NCBI GenBank assembly: GCA_905216025.1
Contig: CAJMSE010000013.1
Coordinates: 33,687 to 97,686, forward strand
DNA: 64,000 nt
Source: an uncultured bacterium
Lineage (GTDB): Bacteria; Bacteroidota; Bacteroidia; Bacteroidales; Bacteroidaceae
Direction of reading: 5' to 3'
The position numbers and the translations under genes are program-made. This document shows positions 1-8,102 of the stretch, piece after piece. The stretch's first letter is position 1. Each line of letters opens with the position of its first letter. The notes below the pieces were generated by a model. It saw only the letters and a program-made list of their open reading frames with translations. It did not search any database and had not been told where the DNA came from.

Positions 1-173
1 TCGCCTTTTGTCCATAGTTTCTGCCTGCTGCGGCTGAAGAAAGTCACCTTTCCGGTCTCCACAGTCTTGGCGTATGCCTCTTCGTTCATGTATCCGAGCA
101 TCAGCACCGTTTTTGTCGTCGCATCCTGCACGATAGCCGGAACGAGTCCTCCCATCTTTTCAAAATCTATCAT
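1..173 (-). CDS. hisI: Phosphoribosyl-AMP cyclohydrolase (HisI or HisIE), partial at window edge
   Basis: Only the N-terminal 57 codons are in the window; the gene runs off the left edge. The translation begins [17 protein letters not shown] and continues with [12 protein letters not shown] and [14 protein letters not shown], which are hallmark stretches of the HisI domain that opens the ring of phosphoribosyl-AMP in histidine synthesis. Whether it is fused to a HisE pyrophosphohydrolase, as is common in Bacteroidales, cannot be seen. It starts 10 bases after the hisF stop and is the last visible gene of the purU-hisH-hisA-hisF-hisI operon. Confidence 0.93.
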   Translation of the reverse strand, partial: MIDFEKMGGLVPAIVQDATTKTVLMLGYMNEEAYAKTVETGKVTFFSRSRQKLWTKG

Positions 174-183
174 TATCTTATCT

Positions 184-942
184 TTATATTCTTACATTAA
201 TACCCTCTTTCCTGAGATAACGCTTCAAATCGGGTATCTTGATTTCTCCGAAGTGGAACACGCTTGCGGCGAGAGCGGCGTCGGCATGCCCCTCTGTGAA
301 TGTGTCCCTGAAGTCTTCCATGCGTCCCGCGCCGCCACTTGCGATGACGGGGATTGACAGCGTGTCTGCCAGCTGTGCGATGGCGTCGTTGGCATAGCCG
401 CCCTTGACGCCGTCGTGGTCCATGCTTGTGAAGAGAATCTCTCCAGCGCCGCGCTCCTGTACTTCGTGAGCCCATTCAAACAGGCCTCTCTCCGTGCGCT
501 CGCGTCCGCCTTTCAGATAGCAGTGCCATCCGTCGCTGTCGTGCCGGGCGTCTATGGCACAGACGCAGACCTGGCTTCCGAACCGTCCGGCGATGTCCTC
601 AATCAGTCCCGGATTCCTGAGGGCGGCACTGTTCACGCTTACCTTGTCTGCGCCGGCAGACAGCAGGCGGTCTACATCTGAAATCTCGTTTATGCCGCCG
701 CCGACGGTGAACGGGATGTTTATCTCCGCCGCCACGCGCGACACCATATCGGTGAACGTCTTGCGCTCTTCAAAGCTCGCCGTGATGTCGAGGAATACAA
801 GCTCGTCCGCTCCGATGTCGCTGTACTTCTTTCCGAGTTCCACCGGGTCGCCGGCGGTCCGCAGCCCGACGAAGTTGACGCCTTTGACGGTCTCACCGTT
901 CCTTACGTCCAGGCATGGAATTATACGTTTAGCAAGTCCCAT
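184..942 (-). CDS. hisF: Imidazole glycerol phosphate synthase cyclase subunit HisF
   Basis: A 252-residue (beta/alpha)8 barrel, the usual HisF length. It uses ammonia delivered by HisH to turn PRFAR into imidazole glycerol phosphate and AICAR. The two catalytic aspartates are present, Asp12 in [11 protein letters not shown] and Asp131 in CAIDARHD, and the phosphate-binding loops FTVGGGI and ASGGAG are seen. The start ATG lies inside the end of hisA (22-base overlap), so the two are probably translationally coupled. HisF and HisA are related half-barrel duplications lying side by side, as in most his operons. Confidence 0.97.
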   Translation of the reverse strand: MGLAKRIIPCLDVRNGETVKGVNFVGLRTAGDPVELGKKYSDIGADELVFLDITASFEERKTFTDMVSRVAAEINIPFTVGGGINEISDVDRLLSAGADKVSVNSAALRNPGLIEDIAGRFGSQVCVCAIDARHDSDGWHCYLKGGRERTERGLFEWAHEVQERGAGEILFTSMDHDGVKGGYANDAIAQLADTLSIPVIASGGAGRMEDFRDTFTEGHADAALAASVFHFGEIKIPDLKRYLRKEGINVRI

Positions 943-1646
943 AACTCTTCTGGTTTGATTCTTCCTTCATAGAAAGCTTTTCCGAAAACGACCGCGGGTA
1001 CGCCCTCCCTGTCAAGCCGGCGTATGTCTTCCGCCGTGGAAACGCCACCGCTTGCGATGAGGTTCAGGCGTGGAAACGCCTCCAACACCTCTTTATATAG
1101 TGCCACATCGGGGCCTGTCAGCGTGCCGTCGCGCGAAATCTCGGTGCACAGCACGTTGGTCACGCCAGCTTCAGTATACCGCCCGATGAAGTCCGTCAGG
1201 GTGATGTCGGAATCTTCATGCCATCCGTTTATTGATATCTTGCCCTTGCGCACGTCTGCCCCGAGGATTATCCTGTCTGCTCCGTACGTGCCGAGCCATT
1301 CCATAAGCAGATCCGGCGAGGTGACGGCGACGGAGCCTACCGTGACCATCGACGCGCCGGCGTCGAGCACGCGTTTCAAGTCTTCTCCAGTCTTGATGCC
1401 TCCGCCGAAATCAACTGTCAGCCTGGTGGCTGCCGTTATCTTTTCTAGCACGTCTATATTCACCACGTGCTTTGAGCGCGCTCCGTCCAAATCGACGATG
1501 TGGAGGCGTTTGAATCCGTAGTCTTCGAATTGCTTTGCCATGTCGACAGGACTGCTGCTATAAATCTTTTTCGATTCATAGTCGCCTTTGGTGAGCCTTA
1601 CGCATTCGCCGCCGATGATGTCTATCGCAGGTATGAGTTCTATCAT
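921..1646 (-). CDS. hisA: ProFAR isomerase HisA
   Basis: A 241-residue TIM barrel that isomerises the aminoaldose ProFAR to the aminoketose PRFAR, the substrate of HisF-HisH. The N-terminus [18 protein letters not shown] carries the first catalytic aspartate, and [10 protein letters not shown] carries the second. The phosphate-binding segments VDFGGGIKT and IASGGVST fit the family. The start overlaps the hisH stop by four bases and the end overlaps the hisF start by 22 bases, so all three genes are read from one message. Confidence 0.97.
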   Translation of the reverse strand: MIELIPAIDIIGGECVRLTKGDYESKKIYSSSPVDMAKQFEDYGFKRLHIVDLDGARSKHVVNIDVLEKITAATRLTVDFGGGIKTGEDLKRVLDAGASMVTVGSVAVTSPDLLMEWLGTYGADRIILGADVRKGKISINGWHEDSDITLTDFIGRYTEAGVTNVLCTEISRDGTLTGPDVALYKEVLEAFPRLNLIASGGVSTAEDIRRLDREGVPAVVFGKAFYEGRIKPEELWDLLNV

Positions 1647-2233
1647 AAGCTAAGGAAGTTTTGCAGTATGGCTTCTCCTATGCCGCCGCTCTTCTCCGGA
1701 TGGAACTGCGTCGCGTAGAAGTTGCCGTGCCGTATGGCGGCACTGAATGGGTGGATATAGTCTGCCTTGGCTATCGTGTAGTTGCCTACCGGCACGTAAT
1801 AGCTGTGTACGAAGTATACATATTCGTTGTCTCCTATACCTTTGAACAGGTCGCCCGTCATGTCGTAGAGCGAGTTCCAACCTATTGCAGGAATCTTCTC
1901 GCGGCCTGTCACAGGGACAAAGCGCTTCACCCCGGCATCTATTATGCCGAGGCATTCCGTGTCGCTCTCTTCCGAGTGGCGGCACATCAGCTGCTGTCCG
2001 ACGCATATCCCGAGCACGGGCTGCTTCAGTTCCGGTATCACCCGGTCGAGCCCCGTTGCCCTCAGACACCTCATTGCGGTGCCGGCCTCTCCCTGTCCCG
2101 GCAGCAGAACCTTGTCTGCACCGGCCAGCAGCCTGGCATCATCTGTTATCACAGGTGATATGCCGAGCCTCTTCAGGGCGTTGACAACAGAGTAGATGTT
2201 GCCCGCATTGTATTTAACGATGGCGACATTCAT
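1643..2233 (-). CDS. hisH: Imidazole glycerol phosphate synthase glutaminase subunit HisH
   Basis: A 196-residue class I glutamine amidotransferase that feeds ammonia to HisF. The triad is visible: nucleophile Cys77 in LGICVGQQLM, and His178 with Glu180 in TQFHPEKSG. The oxyanion strand LLPGQGEAG is present. Its ATG shares one base with the purU stop (TGATG), and its own stop overlaps hisA by four bases, so translation is tightly coupled. Confidence 0.97.
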   Translation of the reverse strand: MNVAIVKYNAGNIYSVVNALKRLGISPVITDDARLLAGADKVLLPGQGEAGTAMRCLRATGLDRVIPELKQPVLGICVGQQLMCRHSEESDTECLGIIDAGVKRFVPVTGREKIPAIGWNSLYDMTGDLFKGIGDNEYVYFVHSYYVPVGNYTIAKADYIHPFSAAIRHGNFYATQFHPEKSGGIGEAILQNFLSL

Positions 2234-3096
2234 CAGCTGAAGATAATCGTTTTGTTGTGATATGTCAGTATCTTTCTTTCGATGTGCTTCGTCACGGCCC
2301 GCGACAGCACGATTTTCTCGAGGTCACGGCCTTTGAGCACGAGCGATTCCGGCGTGTCCTTGTGGCTTATCCGTACCACGTCCTGTTCGATGATGGGGCC
2401 TGCATCCAGCTCGTCGGTCACGTAGTGGCTCGTCGCCCCGATGATTTTTACGCCCCGCTTCCATGCCTGATGGTACGGCTTGGCGCCGATGAAGGCGGGC
2501 AGGAACGAGTGGTGTATATTAATAATGTGGTTCGGATAGGCCTTGATCATGTTGTCGCTGATGATCTGCATGTAGCGTGCCAGCACTATGAAGCTGACCT
2601 TTTCCTTCTTCAGCAGTTCCATCTCGGTCCGCTCGACTTCCTCCTTGTTCGAGTGGTCCTTGTTGATAGACCATACATAGTATGGTATGTCAAACTGCTC
2701 GGCGATGTAGCGCAGGTCTTCGTGGTTGCTCACGATGCAGGGGATGTCCACCTCCCATTCTCCGGCCTTGTACCTTGCGAGCAGGTCGTAGAGGCAGTGG
2801 CTCATCTTGCTGACGAATATAGCCATCCTCGGGCGTACGTCGTTGAAATACAGGTTGCATTCCATGTTGTATCTCTGGGCATACAGCGTGTCGATATACT
2901 CCTTTATCTTGTCGCGCGGAATCATGAATCTGTCCAGTTCCCACTCTATGCGCATGAAGAAAAAGCCGTCCTGCCGGTCTACATACTGGTCAAGATAAAC
3001 GATGTTACCCTGATTATCCGTTATGAACTTGGTTATTTCGGATATGATGCCCTGTTGGTCCGGGCAGTGTAGAAGCAGAATCGCTGTTGGTCTCAT
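2233..3096 (-). CDS. purU: Formyltetrahydrofolate deformylase PurU
   Basis: A 287-residue enzyme that hydrolyses 10-formyl-THF to formate and THF. An ACT domain (about residues 5-85, starting ILLLHCPDQQGI) precedes the formyltransferase fold (about 90-287). The catalytic Asn193 and His195 in NIHHSFLP, and Asp231 in DELDAGPIIEQD, are present. The last three make PurU the better call over PurN, together with the ACT domain. It is the first gene visible in the histidine operon and overlaps hisH by one base. AICAR made by HisF needs formyl-THF for recycling, so a folate enzyme here may balance that demand; this is inference. A promoter -7 box lies about 45 bases upstream. Confidence 0.95.
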   Translation of the reverse strand: MRPTAILLLHCPDQQGIISEITKFITDNQGNIVYLDQYVDRQDGFFFMRIEWELDRFMIPRDKIKEYIDTLYAQRYNMECNLYFNDVRPRMAIFVSKMSHCLYDLLARYKAGEWEVDIPCIVSNHEDLRYIAEQFDIPYYVWSINKDHSNKEEVERTEMELLKKEKVSFIVLARYMQIISDNMIKAYPNHIINIHHSFLPAFIGAKPYHQAWKRGVKIIGATSHYVTDELDAGPIIEQDVVRISHKDTPESLVLKGRDLEKIVLSRAVTKHIERKILTYHNKTIIFS

Positions 3097-3135
3097 TTAC
3101 TTTAGTGCTTATGTCAATGTGTAACAATTAGTGGG

Positions 3136-3143
3136 CAAAATTA
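3136..3143 (-). promoter_or_regulatory. Probable -7 box of the purU-his operon
   Basis: TAATTTTG on the minus strand fits the Bacteroidetes -7 consensus TAnnTTTG and sits about 40 bases before the purU ATG. No clear TTTG was seen at the -33 distance, so this is a partial match. Confidence 0.45.
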
Positions 3144-3208
3144 CAAAAAAAATCTGATGAGAGGCTGTTTATTGCGAGTTTTTTTCAATAAACCTGTGAT
3201 ATGACGGC

Positions 3209-3943
3209 CTATTTGTTCACGCCGTACCCGAACAGGGCGAAGTCTCCTTTGAGCGGGTCGTCGGGGAATATGGCTGCCAGTGCCTTTGTCAGCTTGCGTG
3301 CCGAAGCCATCGACGCGCTGCTGCCGGATATGAGTCCGAGGCGGCGTGCCTCCTGCACGACGTGCGTGTCCATCGGTATTATCAGCGTCCGCTTGTCAAT
3401 GAAACTGCTCCACAGGCCGAGGTCTACCGGCGAACCGTCTCTCACCATCCATCTCAGGAACATGCAGACCCGCTTGCAGGCCGATGTTGTATCTTTCGGG
3501 ATGATTCCCGTTATGCCGCGGGCAGCGAAAAATCCGCATATCGCCTTTACGGCCGAGAGGCCGTCCGTAGCTTCTGCCTCGACGAAGCCGCCGATGGAAC
3601 TGTATTCCTCAAGCATGCTCTTGAGGGCGTGCAGAAAGCTGTTCATCGTGCGCATCGTGTACAGCCGGTAAAAGCATTCGTCGCTGCACGGTATGTCACG
3701 GTCGAACTGTCCGCTCCTTACCCATTCGTAAGGCTCTCCTCCCGAGCAGTCGAGTATATGCTGTATCTTTGGCATGAACTGTTTGCGGCTGCCGTAGCTG
3801 ACCGACGATGCGATGAAGGCTATTGTCTCCTGGTTTAGCCGGCCGCTGACACGGTGCATGAAGCAGCTCGGGTCTTCGGGCAGGAAAGCCGCCGTCTCGT
3901 ATCTTTCGGCATATCCGGTAAGCAATGATTTGATGTCGTCCAT
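3209..3943 (-). CDS. TIGR02757 (DUF2400) family protein
   Basis: A 244-residue protein recognised as the TIGR02757/DUF2400 family, widespread in Bacteroidetes and of unknown function. Features seen include FIASSVSYGSRKQFMPKI near the N-terminus, DLGLWSSFIDKRTLIIPMD and DTHVVQEARRLGL near the C-terminus, and the closing DFALFGYGVN. The family's helical fold resembles HhH DNA glycosylases, so a nucleic acid role is often suspected; this is not shown here. The start at MDDIKSLL was chosen because the upstream in-frame Met falls inside a long hairpin at 3957-4022. It may be read from the uxaB promoter or from its own. Confidence 0.85.
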   Translation of the reverse strand: MDDIKSLLTGYAERYETAAFLPEDPSCFMHRVSGRLNQETIAFIASSVSYGSRKQFMPKIQHILDCSGGEPYEWVRSGQFDRDIPCSDECFYRLYTMRTMNSFLHALKSMLEEYSSIGGFVEAEATDGLSAVKAICGFFAARGITGIIPKDTTSACKRVCMFLRWMVRDGSPVDLGLWSSFIDKRTLIIPMDTHVVQEARRLGLISGSSASMASARKLTKALAAIFPDDPLKGDFALFGYGVNK

Positions 3944-3956
3944 ATTGATATAAAGC

Positions 3957-4022
3957 TTACCCGCAAAACCGGCACGGTACAACCGGACTGCTCCGGAGCT
4001 TGCGTGCTGGTTTTGCGGGTAA
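3957..4022. repeat. Inverted repeat with 20-bp arms, probable uxaB terminator
   Basis: The arm at 3957-3976 (TTACCCGCAAAACCGGCACG) pairs with 4003-4022 with a single G-T wobble. The 26-base loop itself contains the palindrome CTCCGGAG. It lies 27 bases after the uxaB stop. It has no long T run, so a role in termination or mRNA protection is inferred from position only. Confidence 0.7.
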
Positions 4023-4048
4023 TGCTGTTTCGGATAAATTGTTTGTTA

Positions 4049-5488
4049 TCAGAGTATTGTCTTGACTGCCTCAAGCATACCTTTCTCCTGTATGAGATCG
4101 AGATACTGCTTCACGAGAGCGTTCAGTCCGGTGATGGCGTTGAGGTCTTCGCTCCATATTGATGTAGCGCCGAGCACGCCGTCGGTCACCTTCTGTGTGT
4201 CGCCAGTAGCCCACAGTTCCTTGAGCAGGTCCATGATGTCCTGTGCGTCGTTCGGGATAATTTCCGTGCCGTCTTCTCTCTTGCCTCCCTTATAGTAGGT
4301 GATGATGGCTGCGAGACCGAACACGAGGCCCTTCGGCAGCTCGCCCTTGCGCTCCAGATATGTCTTCACTCCTGGCAGGTCGCGTGCGCAGAACTTCGGG
4401 AAGGAGTTGAGCATGATGCTCGTAACCTGATGGTCTACGTACGGATTGTCGAAGCGCTCGAGCACGTCGGCGGCAAACTTCTCCAGTTCGTCCATCGGAA
4501 GGTCAAGCGTCTGCATCAGCTCGTCGAACTGAACCTTGTGGATGTACTTGCCTATCACCTCATGGTTGCAGGCATCGCGCACGATGTTTACGCCGCTGAG
4601 GAATGCCACGGGCGAGAGAACGGTGTGCGGGCCGTTGAGCAGAGTCACCTTGCGCTTGTGGTAGGGCTCCTCCGACGGTACGAACAGCACGTGCAGTCCG
4701 GCCTTGTCTGCGGGGAATTCCTTTGCTATCTCCTTCGGTGCCTCGATTACCCAGAGGTGGAAAGTCTCGGCCTGTACCACGAGATTGTCGCGGTAGCTGA
4801 TCTTCTCCTGTATCTCGGCGATTTCCTTGCGGGGGAATCCGGGGACGATGCGGTCTACCAGTGTGGCATATACTCCGCAATGGTTGTCGAACCACTCCTT
4901 GAATTCCTTAGGCAGCTTCCAAAGCTCTATGTACTTGTTGATGCAGTCCTTCAGCACGTGTCCGTTCAGGAATATAAGCTCGCAGGGGAAGATGATGAGT
5001 CCCTTCGACGGGTCACCGTTGAATGTCTGCCAGCGGCGGTAGAGCAGCTGCACGAGCTTGCCGGGGTAAGAAGATGCAGGAGCGTCTTCAAGCTTGCACT
5101 CGGGGTCGAATGCGATGCCGGCCTCTGTCGTGTTCGAGATGACGAAACGTATCTCAGGCTGGTCTGCCAGGGCCATGAAGGCCTGGTTCTGTGTATATGG
5201 ATTCAGCGCACGGCTGATAACGTCTACGCGCTGCAGCGTGTTTACCGGCTGACCGTTTTCGCGGCCCTGCAGGTTCACGTGGTACAGGCAGTCCTGGCCG
5301 TTGAGCCACTCTGCCATTCCGCGCTCGATGGGCTGGACGACTACAACCGAGCCGTTGAAGTCTGTTTTCTGGTCCATGTTCCAGATAATCCAATCTACGA
5401 ATGCACGAAGGAAGTTACCTTCTCCAAACTGGATGACCTTTTCGGGCATCACGCTCTTTGGAGCAAAGTTTTTGTTTAATGGTTTCAT
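4049..5488 (-). CDS. uxaB: Tagaturonate reductase (UxaB type)
   Basis: A 479-residue NAD-dependent polyol-type dehydrogenase of the mannitol dehydrogenase superfamily. The N-terminal dinucleotide site is VIQFGEGNFLRAFVDW. Later landmarks are VISNTTEAGIAFD, the conserved FPCELIFLNG, and the substrate domain segment KVTLLNGPHTVLSP. The length and the SNTTEAGI motif fit tagaturonate reductase (altronate oxidoreductase), which works in galacturonate breakdown; fructuronate reductase is the closest alternative. It stands downstream of uxuA and an SDR on the same strand, but a terminator and a repeat element separate them, so it has its own promoter. The hexuronate genes form a functional neighbourhood. 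Confidence 0.9.
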   Translation of the reverse strand: MKPLNKNFAPKSVMPEKVIQFGEGNFLRAFVDWIIWNMDQKTDFNGSVVVVQPIERGMAEWLNGQDCLYHVNLQGRENGQPVNTLQRVDVISRALNPYTQNQAFMALADQPEIRFVISNTTEAGIAFDPECKLEDAPASSYPGKLVQLLYRRWQTFNGDPSKGLIIFPCELIFLNGHVLKDCINKYIELWKLPKEFKEWFDNHCGVYATLVDRIVPGFPRKEIAEIQEKISYRDNLVVQAETFHLWVIEAPKEIAKEFPADKAGLHVLFVPSEEPYHKRKVTLLNGPHTVLSPVAFLSGVNIVRDACNHEVIGKYIHKVQFDELMQTLDLPMDELEKFAADVLERFDNPYVDHQVTSIMLNSFPKFCARDLPGVKTYLERKGELPKGLVFGLAAIITYYKGGKREDGTEIIPNDAQDIMDLLKELWATGDTQKVTDGVLGATSIWSEDLNAITGLNALVKQYLDLIQEKGMLEAVKTIL

Positions 5489-5534
5489 AATAATACAATT
5501 ATTTGTTTTTAGATTTGTTTTTAATTTATTTCCG

Positions 5535-5542
5535 CAAAGTTA
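5535..5542 (-). promoter_or_regulatory. Probable -7 box of uxaB
   Basis: TAACTTTG on the minus strand, 46 bases before the uxaB ATG, followed by an A/T-rich leader. No convincing -33 TTTG was seen. Confidence 0.5.
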
Positions 5543-5653
5543 CACTTTTTTTTCTAAACGGAGATAAAACGGCGGGATTTATTTAATAAAAATGTATTTA
5601 GCCGGCCGGCTGGATGCCGGATGCTCCCCGGTGCCGTGCGGCGGAGCCTCCGT

Positions 5654-5824
5654 GATGATGCGGCGGAGGCCTTCCGACGGTGCCATGGGCAGGGTTTGAC
5701 GGTGCGTCGGATTGCCCGCTGATGTGTTCTGCTTGCTTTCAAATGCGTTTGTGCCCGCTATCAAAAGTGTTTTTGAGCGTTAAGCTAAGTGCTTTTGCCT
5801 GCTGCCGCATGCTCTTTCTGCATT
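5654..5824 (+). repeat. 22-bp phased repeat element, copy A
   Basis: Three consecutive 22-bp units of the first type begin at 5654, 5676 and 5698 (GATGATGCGGCGG..., GACGGTGCCATGG..., GACGGTGCGTCGG...). A 17-bp linker follows (5720-5736, TGATGTGTTCTGCTTGC). Units of the second type begin at 5737, 5759, 5781 and 5803; the second carries TATCAAAAGTGTTTTTGAG. Degenerate units may extend left to about 5610. The same arrangement recurs at three other loci in the window. Confidence 0.85.
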
Positions 5825-5859
5825 CAGTAATTCTGTATCGGTCTTATGGAAATGAAAAA

Positions 5860-5903
5860 TCCCCTTGCTCCTGTGGTCTGCATGGACCGTCGGAGCAAGG
5901 GGA
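5860..5903 (-). terminator. Terminator of the uxuA-SDR operon
   Basis: A 12-bp perfect stem (TCCCCTTGCTCC with GGAGCAAGGGGA), with a run of five T on the minus strand, 32 bases after the SDR stop. Confidence 0.85.
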
Positions 5904-5934
5904 CTGGTATGTCTGTCAGTGTATAACGGGATGT

Positions 5935-6747
5935 TTACATGGCGAAGGCGTTGAAGCCGCCGTCTACTACGGCGACTGTGCCGGTGACGAATTTGGCCGC
6001 GTCGCTCATCAGGTAGTGTATCGTTCCGCAGAGCTCTTCGGGGTCGCCCATGCGGCCGAACGGTGTCTGACGGATGACGTCCTGGCCGCGCTGGGTGTAT
6101 GTGCCGTCAGGGTTGGTGAGCAGTGCGCGGTTCTGTTCGGTGATGAAGAAGCCCGGAGCGATGGCGTTCACCCTGATGCCTTCGCCGAATTTCTTTGCGC
6201 ATTCGGTGGCCATGAATGCCGTGAAGTTTGATATGCCGGCCTTGGCGGCGGCATATCCGCATACGCGTGTCATGGGCCTGAAGGCCGCCATCGACGAGAA
6301 GTTGATGATGCTGCCCTTGCCCTGGGCCACCATCGGTTCGAGGAATATCTGCGTGGGGATGACCGTTCCGGTGAGGTTCAGCGAGAGAACGGTCTGGAAC
6401 TGGGCCGGGTCGAGGTCAAAGATGTTCTGGTCCGGGCCTATCGTGGCGCCGGCCATGTTACCTCCCGCGGCGTTGAGCAGAGTGTCTATGCGTCCGTATT
6501 TGGCCATGATGTCGTCGCGGTTCTTCTTCACCGTGGCGATGTCCATCACGTCGGTCTTCATGAACTCGCATGTTCCTCCGGCCGCGCAGATATCTTCCGC
6601 TATCTTGCGTCCCACCTCTTCCTTGCGTCCGAGGATTATCACTTTGGCGCCGTTCTCTGCCAGATACTGTGCTATTGAGCGGCCGAGAACTCCCGTGCCG
6701 CCGGTGATTACCACTACGTAATCCTTTATTTCGAATAAGTTTGTCAT
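5935..6747 (-). CDS. SDR oxidoreductase, probable D-mannonate (fructuronate) oxidoreductase
   Basis: A 270-residue classical short-chain dehydrogenase. The nucleotide loop is ITGGTGVLGRS (about 14-24), the NAAG motif appears as LNAAGGN, and the catalytic Ser152, Tyr165 and Lys169 lie in FSSMAAF and GYAAAKAG. The ATG overlaps the uxuA stop by four bases, so the pair is coupled. In several Firmicutes and Bacteroidetes the UxuB role, fructuronate to mannonate, is filled by an SDR placed next to uxuA; that context is the reason for the call. The sequence alone would support only an SDR of unknown substrate. Confidence 0.82.
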   Translation of the reverse strand: MTNLFEIKDYVVVITGGTGVLGRSIAQYLAENGAKVIILGRKEEVGRKIAEDICAAGGTCEFMKTDVMDIATVKKNRDDIMAKYGRIDTLLNAAGGNMAGATIGPDQNIFDLDPAQFQTVLSLNLTGTVIPTQIFLEPMVAQGKGSIINFSSMAAFRPMTRVCGYAAAKAGISNFTAFMATECAKKFGEGIRVNAIAPGFFITEQNRALLTNPDGTYTQRGQDVIRQTPFGRMGDPEELCGTIHYLMSDAAKFVTGTVAVVDGGFNAFAM

Positions 6748-7943
6748 TTGAAAAATCCCGGTTGGGTATATTTGATTCCTAATTCATTATCTACTGTGGC
6801 CAGAATGCCCTGCACCTGACCCATGGCGAACATGCGGCCGAGGAATGAGTAGCCGGCGTTGTAGCCGCGGCTCTCGTCGCCGAGCATCGTCATGCCGTGG
6901 TCTACGCGCATCGGCAGGGCGGGGTTTGTCTTCTCGAAGATGCGGGCCAGCTCTATCAGGTCGGCCCGTCCGCCGAGGTGTGATGCCTCGGTGAAGTCGC
7001 CGTTGGGGAAGATGTGGCATGAGCGCAGATGCACGAACCATGTGCGTCCGGCATATTTCCGTGCGAGCTCCACCACGTCGTTGTGTGCTCCGGCAGACAG
7101 CGAGCCGGCGCAGAAGGTTAGTCCGTTGTGAGGATTGTCCACAGCCTTGAGGAACCAGTCGATGTCTTCGTCGCAGGTGACGATGCGCGGCAGGCCGAGA
7201 ATGGGGAAGGGTGGGTCGTCCGGATGCACGCACATATACATGTCATACTCCTCGCATGTGGGCATTATCGCGTCGAGGAAGTATCTCATGTTCTCCCTGA
7301 GCTTGTCCTTGTCGATGTCCTTGTACAGTGCGAGCAGCTGGCGGAAGAGCTCCACGGGGTGCTCGTCGTCTTCCTTTATGTTTCCGCTGACGAAGCCCTG
7401 CGTCTTCACGATGATGTTTTCCACCAGCTTATGCTCGTCTTCCGGCGTCATCGTCTTCTTCAGTTCGTCAACCTGGTTGAGGATATCCTGTGGCCAGTCG
7501 GCAGCAGCTCCCTCGCGCTTCAGGATGTGGATGTCGAAGTATGCGAACCTTGCGTGCGAGAAATAGAGGTTTGTCGTGCCGTTCGGGTTGCTGTGTTCGA
7601 GGTCCGTGCGTGCCCAGTCGAGCACGGGCATGAAGTTGTAGCACACGGTGTGTATGCCCTCGAGAGAGAGGTTTTTGAGGCTCTCCTTATAGTTCTCTAT
7701 CAGCCGGTCGCGGTCTGCGCCCCCGTATTTGATGCTTTCGCACACCGGCAGGCTCTCCACAACAGACCATCGCATGCCATAGCTTTCAATGTATTCGCGC
7801 AGGTCGCGTATCTTCTCGCGTGTCCATACTTCTCCGTTTGGTACGTCGTGCAGTGCCGTGACGATGCCCTCAGTACCGATTTCACGCAGCATGGCAAGTG
7901 TTATCTTGTCGTTCTTGCCAAACCATCTCCATGTTCTTTCCAT
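6744..7943 (-). CDS. uxuA: Mannonate dehydratase UxuA
   Basis: A 399-residue enzyme that dehydrates D-mannonate to 2-keto-3-deoxygluconate in glucuronate breakdown. The start MERTWRWFGKNDKITL is typical. Metal-site and active-site segments are visible: CVHPDDPPFPILG, FCAGSLSAGAHND, WFVHLRSCH and MRVDHGMTML. It is the first gene of a two-gene operon with the SDR. A promoter lies about 100 bases upstream. Together with UxaB it indicates use of both glucuronate and galacturonate, sugars that the GH115 enzyme elsewhere in the window could help release. Confidence 0.95.
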   Translation of the reverse strand: MERTWRWFGKNDKITLAMLREIGTEGIVTALHDVPNGEVWTREKIRDLREYIESYGMRWSVVESLPVCESIKYGGADRDRLIENYKESLKNLSLEGIHTVCYNFMPVLDWARTDLEHSNPNGTTNLYFSHARFAYFDIHILKREGAAADWPQDILNQVDELKKTMTPEDEHKLVENIIVKTQGFVSGNIKEDDEHPVELFRQLLALYKDIDKDKLRENMRYFLDAIMPTCEEYDMYMCVHPDDPPFPILGLPRIVTCDEDIDWFLKAVDNPHNGLTFCAGSLSAGAHNDVVELARKYAGRTWFVHLRSCHIFPNGDFTEASHLGGRADLIELARIFEKTNPALPMRVDHGMTMLGDESRGYNAGYSFLGRMFAMGQVQGILATVDNELGIKYTQPGFFK

Positions 7944-8041
7944 TTTTTTAATTTGATAATAATAGTTATTCGGTGCCGGGGCTGTGTCAGCCGGTCAGGT
8001 GCCGGCCTGCATGCTGGTTCCCGAATGAAGTTTGTTTGCTG

Positions 8042-8073
8042 CAAAGATAGTAAATAAAAACAAATCGGCGCAA
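8042..8073 (-). promoter_or_regulatory. Promoter of the uxuA-SDR operon
   Basis: On the minus strand, TTG at 8073-8071, then 21 bases, then TATCTTTG at 8049-8042. The spacing and -7 box fit the Bacteroidetes consensus. The leader would be about 90 bases. Confidence 0.6.
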
Positions 8074-8102
8074 TTATTTGCTGTTATCTTGCAGAAAGCA
8101 CA

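Larger units (their letters stand above)
5489..5934. other. 446-base intergenic region upstream of uxaB
   Basis: It holds the uxaB promoter (-7 box at 5535-5542), one copy of the 22-bp phased repeat element (5654-5824) and the terminator of the SDR gene (5860-5903). The short reading frames found here lie inside the repeat and show no coding support. Confidence 0.8.

Noticed and set aside
4430..5479. A 349-codon open frame opposite uxaB
   Set aside because: Antisense shadow of UxaB, with biased composition and no domain.
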